Source: Segetibacter aerophilus (lineage in GTDB: Bacteria; Bacteroidota; Bacteroidia; Chitinophagales; Chitinophagaceae). From it: 64,000 nucleotides of DNA. Position numbers and translations under genes: made by a program. Below are positions 46,040-54,045 of this stretch, in pieces. Below the pieces are notes generated by a model. The model was given only the letters and a program-made list of their open reading frames with translations. It did not search any database and was not told where the DNA came from. Location of the stretch: NCBI RefSeq assembly GCF_007991655.1, contig NZ_BJYT01000001.1, positions 186,001 to 250,000 of the forward strand, read 5' to 3'. Position 1 is the first letter of the stretch, and each line of letters starts with the position of its first letter.

Positions 46040-46969
46040 ATGAAGCTTCTGTTGCGACGCTCCGTTCTAACGCAACTTTTCATAGCAGCGGTCGGCTGTT
46101 GTATTAGCCTTACAGCCTGCGAAAAAAACATCGACATTAAGATAGATAACAATGAGCCTTTGCTGGTTGTAGAAGCATATATCAACAACCAGATGCGCGA
46201 CTACAACTATGTCGCACTAAGTCGCAGCCTTGATTACTTTTCAACAGACTTTCAAGGTGCGGCCGTTTCTAACGCCACGGTTACCGTAACTGAAGGTGAA
46301 ATTATCAACCAGCAATATGTTTGGAACCGCTCCAGCAAAGTCCAATTACTTGAAGCCAACATACCTGCTGTACCAGCAAATTTTAGAAAGGGAGTTTATT
46401 TTGATCCGCGCTTGGTTACTAATTCGCAGGGTGCTCTTATTGGGGTACCAGGCAAGAGTTACCTGTTGGAAATCAGCGATGGTCAACAACAGTATACAGC
46501 GACTACCACTTTGCTGCCGCCGCTTCCTATCGATAGTCTTACGGTCGGCTTTTCATATCGCGATACCGATGATAACAACAAATTAAAGGCTCGAATCACC
46601 AACCATTATAAAGACCCGGATACCTTAAATAACACCCAGTTTTATTACTATCGCTTCTCCGAAAACCGAAACAACTTTGGTTGGGGCGGAATATCCAGAA
46701 GCCGGGCATTTGGAGTAGATGATGTAACTAATGGGCAGCAACTGCATTTGACTCATCCGCGCGGATTTGTGGTGGGAGACACGGTCAACTATTATATGGC
46801 AAGCGTGACCAGGGACGTCTATAATTTTTGGGATTCGTATAGCAAAGCCCGAAATAATAACGGTCCGTTTTCAACACCTGTTACCTTGATGAGCAACGTA
46901 AAAGGTGACAATGTCACGGGCTGTTTCACGGGGCTAAGTCTCACTTCTAAGACTGTTATAATCAAGTAA
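46040..46969 (+). CDS. DUF4249 lipoprotein paired with the TonB receptor
   Basis: I prefer the ATG at 46040, giving 309 aa with a basic n-region (MKLLLRRSVL) and lipobox LTAC; the ATG at 45974, two bases after the receptor stop, would add 22 residues before it. The mature part has the DUF4249 pattern: ID-x-NEPLLVVEAYINNQ, VALSRSLDYF, AAVSNATVTV, and YYYRFSENRNNFGWGG. It is the outer-membrane partner of the adjacent receptor. The n- and h-regions of its signal are encoded in part by a subtype C repeat copy (46052-46089). Confidence 0.87.
   Translation: MKLLLRRSVLTQLFIAAVGCCISLTACEKNIDIKIDNNEPLLVVEAYINNQMRDYNYVALSRSLDYFSTDFQGAAVSNATVTVTEGEIINQQYVWNRSSKVQLLEANIPAVPANFRKGVYFDPRLVTNSQGALIGVPGKSYLLEISDGQQQYTATTTLLPPLPIDSLTVGFSYRDTDDNNKLKARITNHYKDPDTLNNTQFYYYRFSENRNNFGWGGISRSRAFGVDDVTNGQQLHLTHPRGFVVGDTVNYYMASVTRDVYNFWDSYSKARNNNGPFSTPVTLMSNVKGDNVTGCFTGLSLTSKTVIIK
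46052..46089 (-). repeat. Dispersed dyad repeat, copy 9 (subtype C), within a CDS
   Basis: TTGCGACGCTCCGTTCT at 46052-46068 with an AGCAGC end at 46084-46089, 38 bp. Its first 11 bases equal those of copy 3. It encodes residues LRRSVL in the lipoprotein signal. Confidence 0.65.
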
Positions 46970-47109
46970 GTTTTGTTCAAAGACTAGTTTTGGCTTTAGA
47001 GCATTAAGTCTTTCAACCCCCTAAAATTTCCCTATCTACTTTAACGCTTTCTTACATATGACAGCATGGCAATCGGCAACAATCGGATTATGAATTGTGT
47101 TGTTAGTGC

Positions 47110-48201
47110 ATGCAAATTTCAGATACTTTTCTTCCTACAGATATAGCAATTTCCCCTGAAAAACCTTCAAAGCTCTGGATGCCTAAAAGGGTACTTTTTA
47201 CTCCGGATGCATTAGACGAACCTTTCGGCCAGAAAATACTGGAGCGGGTTAATCAGTACAACTTGCCAGTTGAAATTCTCAAGAATAACCGCGTAACAGG
47301 CTTGCGTGGAGAGACAGAAAGAGAAACTTACAAACTCGCCAAAAGCACCCTGGCTATTGTGAATGCTTCGCCGTCGGCTTTCAGGCTTCGCCCTATTCCG
47401 CCGTCTGCTGATTATCAGTTTCACCTTGCCGAAGGTTGCCCTGCGCACTGCCAGTATTGTTACCTTGCGGGAAGCTTACAAGGCCCTCCTGCTATTCGGG
47501 TTTTTGCCAATCTACCTTTGATTTTAAACAACACGCAGAACTATAAACTTCCCAATAAGATTACCTCATTTGAAGCAAGTTGTTATACCGATCCGCTAAG
47601 TATTGAACATCTTACCGGCAGTCTTGCAGAGACTATTGAGTTTTTTGGAAAACAGTCCGAAAAACATTTAAGGTTTGTTACGAAGTTTGACGCAGTTGAC
47701 CCGTTGCTCCACCTGGAGCACAATGGTAATAGTCGTTGGAGAACGAGCCTAAATGCACCCTCTGTGAGCAGAAGATTGGAAGGAGGAACCGCTTCCATTT
47801 CTGCAAGAATAAAAGCTTTGAGAAAGCTTGCACTTCCAAGGCACGAGGGCGGAGGCAATTATCCTATTGGTGTTGTGCTAGCTCCGATAATGCCCATCGA
47901 AAATTGGCAGGAAGAATATGGTGTGCTCCTCGATGAGTTGAGGCATCAGCTCGATTTTCCAGTAAACCTAACCTTTGAATTAATTACCCACCGTTTTACT
48001 CCGGGTTCAAAGCAAGTGCTTACAGAATGGTACCCAAATACAAGCCTTGAAATGGATGAAGCAACGCGGGCTGAAAAGCGGAATAAGTTTGGCGGTACCA
48101 AGTATGTGTATACAAAAGATACTATGAAGGAAATGAAGCAGTTTTTCTACGGTGAGATAAACAAGAAATTTCCTGAAGCAGAGATTTTATACTGGACGTA
48201 G
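47110..48201 (+). CDS. Spore photoproduct lyase family radical-SAM protein (SplB-like)
   Basis: This 363-aa protein has the radical-SAM cluster motif C110-x3-C114-x2-C117 in CPAHCQYCYL. About 41 residues later, C158 in FEASCYTDPLSIEHLTGSL occupies the position of the H-atom-donor cysteine of SplB (C141 in Bacillus). The remainder matches the SPL C-terminus (PIGVVLAPIMPIENW, LITHRFTPGSK). SPL repairs the UV product 5-thyminyl-5,6-dihydrothymine in DNA. Homologues occur in non-sporing Bacteroidota, where the substrate is untested. It is followed by inverted repeat copies before the convergent uxuA gene. Confidence 0.85.
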   Translation: MQISDTFLPTDIAISPEKPSKLWMPKRVLFTPDALDEPFGQKILERVNQYNLPVEILKNNRVTGLRGETERETYKLAKSTLAIVNASPSAFRLRPIPPSADYQFHLAEGCPAHCQYCYLAGSLQGPPAIRVFANLPLILNNTQNYKLPNKITSFEASCYTDPLSIEHLTGSLAETIEFFGKQSEKHLRFVTKFDAVDPLLHLEHNGNSRWRTSLNAPSVSRRLEGGTASISARIKALRKLALPRHEGGGNYPIGVVLAPIMPIENWQEEYGVLLDELRHQLDFPVNLTFELITHRFTPGSKQVLTEWYPNTSLEMDEATRAEKRNKFGGTKYVYTKDTMKEMKQFFYGEINKKFPEAEILYWT

Positions 48202-48309
48202 AGACTGGACGTCTTTAGACCAATTTGTTTAAAGTAGAAAAGCGGCTAAAAATCCTTCAATCCTCATTCCATTTTTAAAAATAAAAAAAACTTTTAATCT
48301 TGAGCTTCA

Positions 48310-48347
48310 GATGAATTAAGAGAAAGAAGTACAAGAGTGCAACGCAA
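48310..48347 (+). repeat. Dispersed dyad repeat, copy 10 (subtype A)
   Basis: The core GTACAAGAGTGCAACGCAA is at 48329-48347. One base in the dyad is changed (GACGC to AACGC), so its symmetry is imperfect. Confidence 0.75.
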
Positions 48348-48448
48348 CGAAAGCTTGATAGAAGTCCTGTCCCTCGGCCCAAAAAAATTTAACTCGTGCT
48401 ATTGAATAAGTTTTTGAGACGTGCAGAAGTATAGGTCTTCAGCTTTTC

Positions 48449-48485
48449 TTGCGTCGCACCCGTTTACATTTTCTCATTACTCAGC
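48449..48485 (-). repeat. Dispersed dyad repeat, copy 11 (subtype A)
   Basis: On the plus strand TTGCGTCGCACCCGTTTAC (48449-48467) with the TCAGC end at 48481-48485. It is inverted to copy 10. Confidence 0.75.
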
Positions 48486-48538
48486 AGAGCCTATATTCCG
48501 TTATTATTTTTTTTGCCTGAAAAAGGTTCAAACAAACG

Positions 48539-49693
48539 TTAAGCTTTATTCTTACTCACGGCCTCCATCAAACCTTTTATATAGCCCCACGCAAACAACG
48601 ATCCTATGGTGCTATAACCGGGAAACTCGTTGCTGTCTCCTGCCATCGTGGGCACATGGTCTGGTCTTATTGGTCCTCGGAACCCAACGTCGTAGTAAGC
48701 CTGCATCGCTTTGTACATATCGATTTGCCCTTCATCATGGAAAGTCTCGGTAAACTTCTGGCTGGGTACTTTGCCACTTAGATCCTGCACATTTCTGAAG
48801 TGAACAAAATGAATGAGCTTTTTCTTACCGAAGTATTTCACAGTCTCAGGAATATTTGCTCCCATTAAAGAGAAGTTTCCCTGGCACATCGTGATGCCAT
48901 TACTAGGACTGGGATAAAGGCTCACTAAACGTTTAAAGTTGTCAACAGAAGTCATGATACGCGAAATGCCCCTGATGCTATCAACCTGCGGATCGTCAGG
49001 GTGCATCGCCAACTTCATTCCCACCTTCTCCGCCTCGGGAACAACCGCTTTCAAAAAATACTCGAGGTTCTTCCAAAGGGTTTCCTTTGATACCTCGCCA
49101 TACTGGGTGAGTGGCGCATTCTTGATAGCTTCGTAATCAAAAGCGGTCATCAACGCACCACCACGTCCCGGCCTGGCGTTGTCAGTTCTATACCACCCAA
49201 TTGCCGGCATCCAATTGTAGCAGATCGTATCGATACCGGCCTTCGACATACTCTGCATGAAAGTGATGAAGTTGGCAATTTCTTCATCCCGCCCTTCAAG
49301 ACCTAGTTTTGTTTTCTCGCCCAAAGACGGAGGACCTTCTACCACGTTAAAGTTCAATCCCACTTTACTCCACGCCTCTTTTACAGCGATCACCGATTTT
49401 TCTTCAAAGGGCTTTGCCGTGTCCAATCCAACCATCTTAGTATTAATACCTCCCACCGCGCCAAATACATTCATTTGTTTTAGTAAAGCAATCTTTCTTT
49501 CATTCATACCGCTGAAGTACGCTTCGCTTGCCTGCATGCCTGCGTCTTTAGCGAGGTTTGATACCCCAGGTCCAACTCTTTCTTCTTTATTCACCGAAAT
49601 AGGATTAGCGATAGATGTGGTAAGTCCACCAATAGATGCGGCCGCGGCAAGGGAAGCGCCTTTTTTAAGGAAGTCTCTGCGATTATCTTTCAT
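48539..49693 (-). CDS. uxuA: Mannonate dehydratase with a twin-arginine signal
   Basis: This 384-aa protein carries a Tat-type leader (DNRRDFLKKGASLAAAASIGG), then the UxuA core: CYNWMPAIGW, KLAMHPDDPQVDSIRGISRIM, FVHFRNV and GFRGPIRPDHVPTMAG. The enzyme dehydrates D-mannonate to 2-keto-3-deoxygluconate in the hexuronate pathway. Standard UxuA proteins are cytosolic and lack such a leader. The Tat signal is therefore notable and may mean periplasmic processing of sugar acids. The gene stands alone on the minus strand, with no uxaC or kdgK nearby. Confidence 0.88.
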   Translation of the reverse strand: MKDNRRDFLKKGASLAAAASIGGLTTSIANPISVNKEERVGPGVSNLAKDAGMQASEAYFSGMNERKIALLKQMNVFGAVGGINTKMVGLDTAKPFEEKSVIAVKEAWSKVGLNFNVVEGPPSLGEKTKLGLEGRDEEIANFITFMQSMSKAGIDTICYNWMPAIGWYRTDNARPGRGGALMTAFDYEAIKNAPLTQYGEVSKETLWKNLEYFLKAVVPEAEKVGMKLAMHPDDPQVDSIRGISRIMTSVDNFKRLVSLYPSPSNGITMCQGNFSLMGANIPETVKYFGKKKLIHFVHFRNVQDLSGKVPSQKFTETFHDEGQIDMYKAMQAYYDVGFRGPIRPDHVPTMAGDSNEFPGYSTIGSLFAWGYIKGLMEAVSKNKA

Positions 49694-49870
49694 GCTACTT
49701 AGGATTAATGGGAAGGGATTCTTGTTTAGAGGAATATGAGTTAGAGGTTCAGAAATGGCAATGGAAATTAGACAAATTTTTGAAAGATATCTTGACTTCG
49801 TTTGTGCATGTAGTCCCCACCTATTTCTTTCAGAGGAGAGAATAGAACAAGAGGGGATCTATGAACTAAA

Positions 49871-49892
49871 AAAGCCTTCCGAAGAAGGCTTT
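49871..49892 (-). terminator. Intrinsic terminator after the secreted protein at 49919
   Basis: AAAGCCTTC and GAAGGCTTT pair perfectly around a CGAA tetraloop. On the minus strand it is followed by TTTTAG. Confidence 0.88.
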
Positions 49893-49918
49893 AAATAAAT
49901 GCTGTGATTATTTGTAGA

Positions 49919-50308
49919 TTAAGCTTTGCTTGCGTCTTTGTTGGTAGCTGAAACAGCAGTTTGTTCTTCCTGTTTTTTGATTACTGGCTGGTTTGAAGCT
50001 TTCACTTCTCCGTCTAATGTCTTTACTATAACTGTTGTTTTTATACTTGTTGGAAGGCTTACATAGGCTGCACCAAAATCATTGGTAGAAACAATTGATA
50101 ACAAGTTGTCATCATTATCAAAAATTACGATACTTGTTTTTTTAGGAAAGTCACTTATCCAGATGTTAGTCTTAGTTTCGTTTGCTACTACCGCAATGCG
50201 GCTTTGTGGAGTTGTGTTCTGAGCCGAAGCAGTAAGGCAAAGGCTAGTTAAAAGAAAGAAAGCAACTAGTAAAAAACTGTTCCGGAAATATGCATATAAT
50301 GAAGTCAT
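49919..50308 (-). CDS. Exported protein of unknown function
   Basis: This 129-aa protein has a signal peptide (cut near TASAQ). The mature part is a single beta-rich domain (NIWISDFPKKTSIVIFDNDDNLLSIVSTN, then AYVSLPTSIKTTVIVKTLDGEV) with a polar, Lys/Gln/Ala-rich tail. The strand pattern recalls a secretion C-terminal sorting or T9SS-like beta-sandwich, but no confident family match comes to mind. A strong terminator lies downstream. Confidence 0.7.
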   Translation of the reverse strand: MTSLYAYFRNSFLLVAFFLLTSLCLTASAQNTTPQSRIAVVANETKTNIWISDFPKKTSIVIFDNDDNLLSIVSTNDFGAAYVSLPTSIKTTVIVKTLDGEVKASNQPVIKKQEEQTAVSATNKDASKA

Positions 50309-50557
50309 AATTTTTATTTTTCAGGAACCTGTATGGCAACCGGCATGCCAACAGAATTTTTTTCTTTCACTTTTCTTTCAATCTAGAGGATCGGAATTGA
50401 ATTTTTTTTCTTAAAAATGATGTCCTTTTTGGCTAGTGAATTACCTGAAGAGGTTAAGGCAACAGAATAACACGTACTGCTGCATGGCGGCAACACAATG
50501 ATTAAAGACTACCTCAAGCTTAACACATGGAGATGAAAAGGTATTTGCAACGTGCTA

Positions 50558-50962
50558 TTAATCAGCTATTTCCTGGCAAAGTTCTATTAATACGCCATTT
50601 GTTTCTTTCGGGTGCAGGAAGCAGATCAGTTTGTTATCTGCTCCTTTTTTAGGCGTTTCGTTGAGTATTATAAATCCTTCTTTTTCTAACCTTGCCATTT
50701 CTTCAAAAATATTTTCAACAGCGAAAGCTATGTGATGAATCCCTTCACCTTTTTTTTCGATGAACTTAGCAATTACTCCGTTTTCGTCAAAACTTTCCAA
50801 TAATTCTACTTTCGTTTCCCCTTTTTGGAAAAATGCCGTTTTTACCTTCTCACTTTCGACAACCTCAATTTTATAGCAGTTAGAATTTAGCATCCTGGTA
50901 AAAAGAGGAATGGAATTATTAAAGTCTTTAACAGCAATTCCGATATGTTCTACTTTCATCAT
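50558..50962 (-). CDS. mce: Methylmalonyl-CoA epimerase
   Basis: This 134-aa VOC-fold protein has metal-ligand candidates at H6 (VEHIGIAV), H77 (GIHHIAFAV) and E127 (GVLIELCQ). The phrase GEGIHHIAFAV is the family signature. It interconverts (2R)- and (2S)-methylmalonyl-CoA in propionate metabolism with a divalent metal. The start could also be the second Met. No mutase gene is in the window. It is divergent from iscS. Confidence 0.9.
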   Translation of the reverse strand: MMKVEHIGIAVKDFNNSIPLFTRMLNSNCYKIEVVESEKVKTAFFQKGETKVELLESFDENGVIAKFIEKKGEGIHHIAFAVENIFEEMARLEKEGFIILNETPKKGADNKLICFLHPKETNGVLIELCQEIAD

Positions 50963-51057
50963 ATACGCTAATTATAAAAAATTGATAATGTCTTTCGATT
51001 TGAGGAAAAACGCCCTATAGCCAGTTTGGCTTCACAAATTTATAGTTCAAATAGTGT

Positions 51058-51065
51058 TACTTTTG
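51058..51065 (+). promoter_or_regulatory. -7 box for iscS
   Basis: TACTTTTG matches TAnnTTTG. It lies 31 bases before the iscS ATG. Confidence 0.5.
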
Positions 51066-51096
51066 CATTAATAAGATTAGAAGAAAATAGAGTACT

Positions 51097-52314
51097 ATGT
51101 TGAAATTACCGGTTTATTTAGATAACAATGCTACGACGCCATGCGATCCCAGAGTAGTCGAGGCGATGATCCCATATTTTACCGAGAACTTCGGAAACGC
51201 TGCAAGCCGTAACCATCCCTTTGGTTGGGCTGCAGAAGAAGCTGTTGACTATGCGCGCGAACAAGTGGCTAAATTAATAGGAGCGGACCCAAAAGAGATC
51301 ATTTTTACAAGTGGTGCAACTGAAGGGGACAATCTCGCTATTAAAGGTGTTTATGAAATGTATGCTAGCAAGGGTAATCACATTATTACAGCAACTACAG
51401 AACATAAGGCTGTACTGGATACTTGCAAGCATATAGAAAAACTAGGCGGTGAGGTGACGTATCTCCAGGTGAAGCGTGATGGTTTAATTGATCTTGCTGA
51501 GCTTGAAGCTGCCATCAAACCAACCACCATCTTAATTTCAATTATGTATGGTAACAACGAAATAGGTGTTGTTCAGCCTGTTCGTGAAATAAGTGCCATT
51601 GCTAAAAGACATGGGGTGTTATTTTTTACTGATGGTGTACAGGCTGTAGGTAAAATTCCTGTAGATGTGATAAAAGACGGTATAGACTTAATGGCTTTTA
51701 CAGCACACAAGATGTATGGCCCTAAAGGTATCGGTGCTTTATATGTTCGACGTAAAAACCCTCGTGTAAAAGTTACTGCGCAGATGGATGGCGGCGGACA
51801 TGAAAGGGGAATGCGAAGCGGTACTTTAAATGTTCCAGGTATTGTTGGTTTTGGTAAAGCAGCCGAACTGGCTCGTCTTGAAATGGACCAGGATGCAAAA
51901 AGATTGAGTGGTCTGAGAGACAAACTTGAAAGCGAATTATTAAAACTGGAAGAGGCCTATGTGAACGGTAATCGTGAGCATCGTCTTCCTCATGTTACCA
52001 ATATTTCCTTTAAGCATGTAGAAGGTGAAGGGTTACTAATGGGCTTCAATAAAAACATTGCTTTAAGCTCAGGTTCGGCTTGTACTTCCGCCTCTCTTGA
52101 ACCAAGTTACGTTTTAAAAGCGTTGGGTTTGGGAGACGATCTGGCACATAGTTCGCTGCGATTTGGATTAGGCAGATTTACAACAGAAGAACAGATAGAC
52201 TATACGATTGAACAAGTAAGTAAAACGGTATTGAAGCTTCGCGAGATGAGCCCTTTGTGGGAGATGTACAAAGAGGGTATTGACCTTAATTCAATTGAGT
52301 GGGCGGCACATTAA
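51097..52314 (+). CDS. iscS: Cysteine desulfurase IscS
   Basis: This 405-aa PLP enzyme has the cofactor lysine K205 ([11 protein letters not shown]) and the persulfide cysteine C329 in [15 protein letters not shown]. The N-terminal [13 protein letters not shown] and HxxxH-type EHKAVL are typical. It removes sulfur from cysteine for iron-sulfur cluster assembly. The iscU gene is 93 bases downstream, and an iscA-type gene follows, so these make up an isc operon. No IscR regulator, HscA/B or ferredoxin gene is next to it. Confidence 0.96.
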   Translation: MLKLPVYLDNNATTPCDPRVVEAMIPYFTENFGNAASRNHPFGWAAEEAVDYAREQVAKLIGADPKEIIFTSGATEGDNLAIKGVYEMYASKGNHIITATTEHKAVLDTCKHIEKLGGEVTYLQVKRDGLIDLAELEAAIKPTTILISIMYGNNEIGVVQPVREISAIAKRHGVLFFTDGVQAVGKIPVDVIKDGIDLMAFTAHKMYGPKGIGALYVRRKNPRVKVTAQMDGGGHERGMRSGTLNVPGIVGFGKAAELARLEMDQDAKRLSGLRDKLESELLKLEEAYVNGNREHRLPHVTNISFKHVEGEGLLMGFNKNIALSSGSACTSASLEPSYVLKALGLGDDLAHSSLRFGLGRFTTEEQIDYTIEQVSKTVLKLREMSPLWEMYKEGIDLNSIEWAAH

Positions 52315-52407
52315 GTGAACTTTGTGACTGGTGAATTTGTTGAAAGCGTAATTAATAAAAACAATATAAATTCTCAACTTAAACTAGTTGGGGCAAAATA
52401 AAAAGAT

Positions 52408-52827
52408 ATGGCATATTCAGATAAAGTAATAGATCACTATCAAAATCCTAAGAACGTTGGTACTTTGGATAAAGCAAGTAAGAGCGTCGGTACTGGTCTC
52501 GTTGGTGCACCCGAGTGCGGAGACGTTATGCGTCTACAAATAGAAGTTGATGACGAGACAGGTGTAATCAGGGACGCAAAGTTTAAAACTTTCGGTTGTG
52601 GTTCTGCGATCGCATCATCCTCTTTGGCTACAGAATGGTTAAAGGGTAAAACAGTTGACCAGGCTTTGGCTATCGATAACATGGCAATTGTTGAAGAATT
52701 AAATCTTCCTCCTGTTAAGATTCACTGTTCAGTGTTGGCTGAAGATGCTATCAAAGCAGCTATCAATGATTATCGAGTGAAAAATGGCATGGAGCAAATT
52801 AAGTTCGAAGAAAGCATTGTTCACTAA
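52408..52827 (+). CDS. iscU: Fe-S cluster scaffold IscU
   Basis: This 139-aa scaffold has the three ligand cysteines C37 (GAPECGD), C64 (TFGCGSAIASSS) and C107 (KIHCSVLAEDA), plus the LPPVK chaperone-recognition motif (residues 100-104). It builds a 2Fe-2S cluster from IscS sulfur. It sits between iscS and an IscA-type gene. The following 129-base spacer holds a paired hairpin. Confidence 0.95.
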   Translation: MAYSDKVIDHYQNPKNVGTLDKASKSVGTGLVGAPECGDVMRLQIEVDDETGVIRDAKFKTFGCGSAIASSSLATEWLKGKTVDQALAIDNMAIVEELNLPPVKIHCSVLAEDAIKAAINDYRVKNGMEQIKFEESIVH

Positions 52828-52898
52828 GAGACGAAAAAGTGATTAGGTTGCGGCTAGGACCTGTTGAGCAATTGGGAAGATGCATGAATAATATAGTT

Positions 52899-52941
52899 AG
52901 AGCTGAAAGCTTGCGGCTTGGAGCTTCAAGCAAGCAGCTCT
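52899..52941 (+). repeat. Bulged hairpin between iscU and iscA
   Basis: AGAGCT (52899-52904) pairs with AGCTCT (52936-52941) and GCTTGC (52909-52914) pairs with GCAAGC (52930-52935), leaving a 4-nt bulge and a 15-nt loop. No U-run follows, so it is unlikely to be a plain terminator. Confidence 0.55.
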
Positions 52942-52956
52942 TAAAAAAGCTGGTGT

Positions 52957-53286
52957 ATGATTTACGTAAGTGATAAGGCAAAAGTTAAGGTTGACAACCT
53001 GATGAGAGATGCCGAAATAAAAGGAGATGATTATTTTCTCAGAGTTTCAGTGGTTGGTGGAGGCTGTTCGGGATTAAGTTATAAACTTGATTTTGACAAC
53101 GAAAAGAAGCCAATGGACCAGGAGTTTGAAGATAATGGAGTGAAGGTGGTTACTGATTTAAAAAGTTTTTTGTACCTGGTAAATACGACGCTTGATTTTT
53201 CTGATGGATTGAACGGGAAAGGATTTTATTTCAGCAATCCTAATGCAAGTCGAAGTTGTGGATGCGGAGAAAGTTTCGCGGTATAA
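52957..53286 (+). CDS. iscA: IscA/HesB-type Fe-S assembly protein
   Basis: This 109-aa A-type carrier has the cysteine ligands C37 (GGGCSGLSY), C101 and C103 (SCGCGESF). The rest follows the family (FLYLVNTTLDFSDGLNGKGFYFSNPNAS). It receives or delivers clusters to target apoproteins. It is the third gene of the isc operon, separated from iscU by a hairpin spacer. A terminator follows at 53312-53333. Confidence 0.93.
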   Translation: MIYVSDKAKVKVDNLMRDAEIKGDDYFLRVSVVGGGCSGLSYKLDFDNEKKPMDQEFEDNGVKVVTDLKSFLYLVNTTLDFSDGLNGKGFYFSNPNASRSCGCGESFAV

Positions 53287-53311
53287 ATGCAAATAATATT
53301 ATTGTAAAAAG

Positions 53312-53333
53312 AGCCGGCACTTAAATGTCGGCT
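53312..53333 (+). terminator. Intrinsic terminator after iscA
   Basis: AGCCGGCA (53312-53319) pairs with TGTCGGCT (53326-53333), with one G-U pair, followed by TTTTTGTTTTTT. Confidence 0.85.
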
Positions 53334-53377
53334 TTTTGTTTTTTGCCAGCACGCGTGCTGATTTAACCAAAAAAATA

Positions 53378-53398
53378 AACCCTGCAAAGAGCAGGGTT
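53378..53398. terminator. Second hairpin downstream of iscA
   Basis: AACCCTGC and GCAGGGTT form a perfect 8-bp stem with an AAAGA loop. It could act on the minus strand, where an A/T run follows, but no minus-strand gene precedes it. Confidence 0.4.
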
Positions 53399-53669
53399 AT
53401 AGCAGTTTGGTTTTGAGTGCCAGCTAAGCGCTCCTAAGTAAGCAGATAGTTTTGGTTGCAAAACAATAAAAAAACCGTAAAAACTAAACCTAATACAACT
53501 ACTTGAGACATGGGCATTTTATATACTGCTGCACAAGGTTTGAAAGATTCTAGGCATTTAATGGATTTTTAATAAAAGCGACAAAATTTAGTCAAAACGG
53601 AAATTCTAAATACGTCTCGCTAGTGCGTGTTTTATTTTCTTTAATTTGCCGGCAAATAATAAGATAAAA

Positions 53670-53897
53670 ATGGCAACTACTAAAATTACAGTTAATAACA
53701 ACGGATCTCTAAGAGTAGAAGGTGATTTTGAGATTGTTGATAAAAACGGGAATGTATACGATCTTAATGGACGTGAACTTGTATCAATCTGCCGGTGCGG
53801 CCTTTCCATGAATAAACCATTTTGCGATGGTTCTCATAAGGGACATTTCGAACATGATGCAGTTGCTTTTGCACTTCCTCCAAAGAAAACATTGTAG
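53670..53897 (+). CDS. CDGSH iron-sulfur domain protein
   Basis: I start it at the ATG at 53670, giving 75 aa; a TTG at 53646 overlaps the presumed -7 region. The CDGSH motif is C41-x-C43-x8-C52-x3-H56 (CRCGLSMNKPFCDGSH). The C-terminal GHFEHDAVAFALP is typical. These proteins carry a labile 2Fe-2S cluster with one histidine ligand. The bacterial role is unclear, perhaps in redox or iron sensing. It lies close to the isc genes, which is a sensible place for it. A terminator follows at 53953-53977. Confidence 0.92.
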   Translation: MATTKITVNNNGSLRVEGDFEIVDKNGNVYDLNGRELVSICRCGLSMNKPFCDGSHKGHFEHDAVAFALPPKKTL

Positions 53898-53952
53898 GAT
53901 TTACGGCAATGTAACTGCCATAACTAATCGTTAAACCACTTCTGTTCGTAAA

Positions 53953-53977
53953 AATGCCAGCTCTTAAAGCTGGTATT
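53953..53977 (+). terminator. Intrinsic terminator after the CDGSH gene
   Basis: AATGCCAGCT (53953-53962) pairs with AGCTGGTATT (53968-53977) with one G-U pair, followed by TTTATTATA. Confidence 0.8.
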
Positions 53978-54045
53978 TTTATTATATATAAAGCTTTTAA
54001 GGAGGAAGAGGAGAAGCGAGGTTGGCAGTAATCGATAAACTTCAT

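Larger units (their letters stand above)
48202..48538. other. Convergent 337-bp spacer with an inverted pair of repeat copies
   Basis: Copies 10 and 11 face each other here across about 100 bases. I see no other gene or terminator with a clear stem. Confidence 0.6.
53287..53669. other. Spacer between the isc operon and the CDGSH gene
   Basis: It holds a terminator for iscA (53312-53333), a second hairpin (AACCCTGC 53378-53385 with GCAGGGTT 53391-53398), and a 12-base palindrome AGCACGCGTGCT at 53348-53359. A TAATTTG box at 53642-53648 is one base short of a -7 match for the CDGSH gene. No ORF. Confidence 0.55.

Noticed and set aside
53348-53359. 12-base palindrome AGCACGCGTGCT
   Set aside because: It is too short to be informative and has no paired element or gene context.
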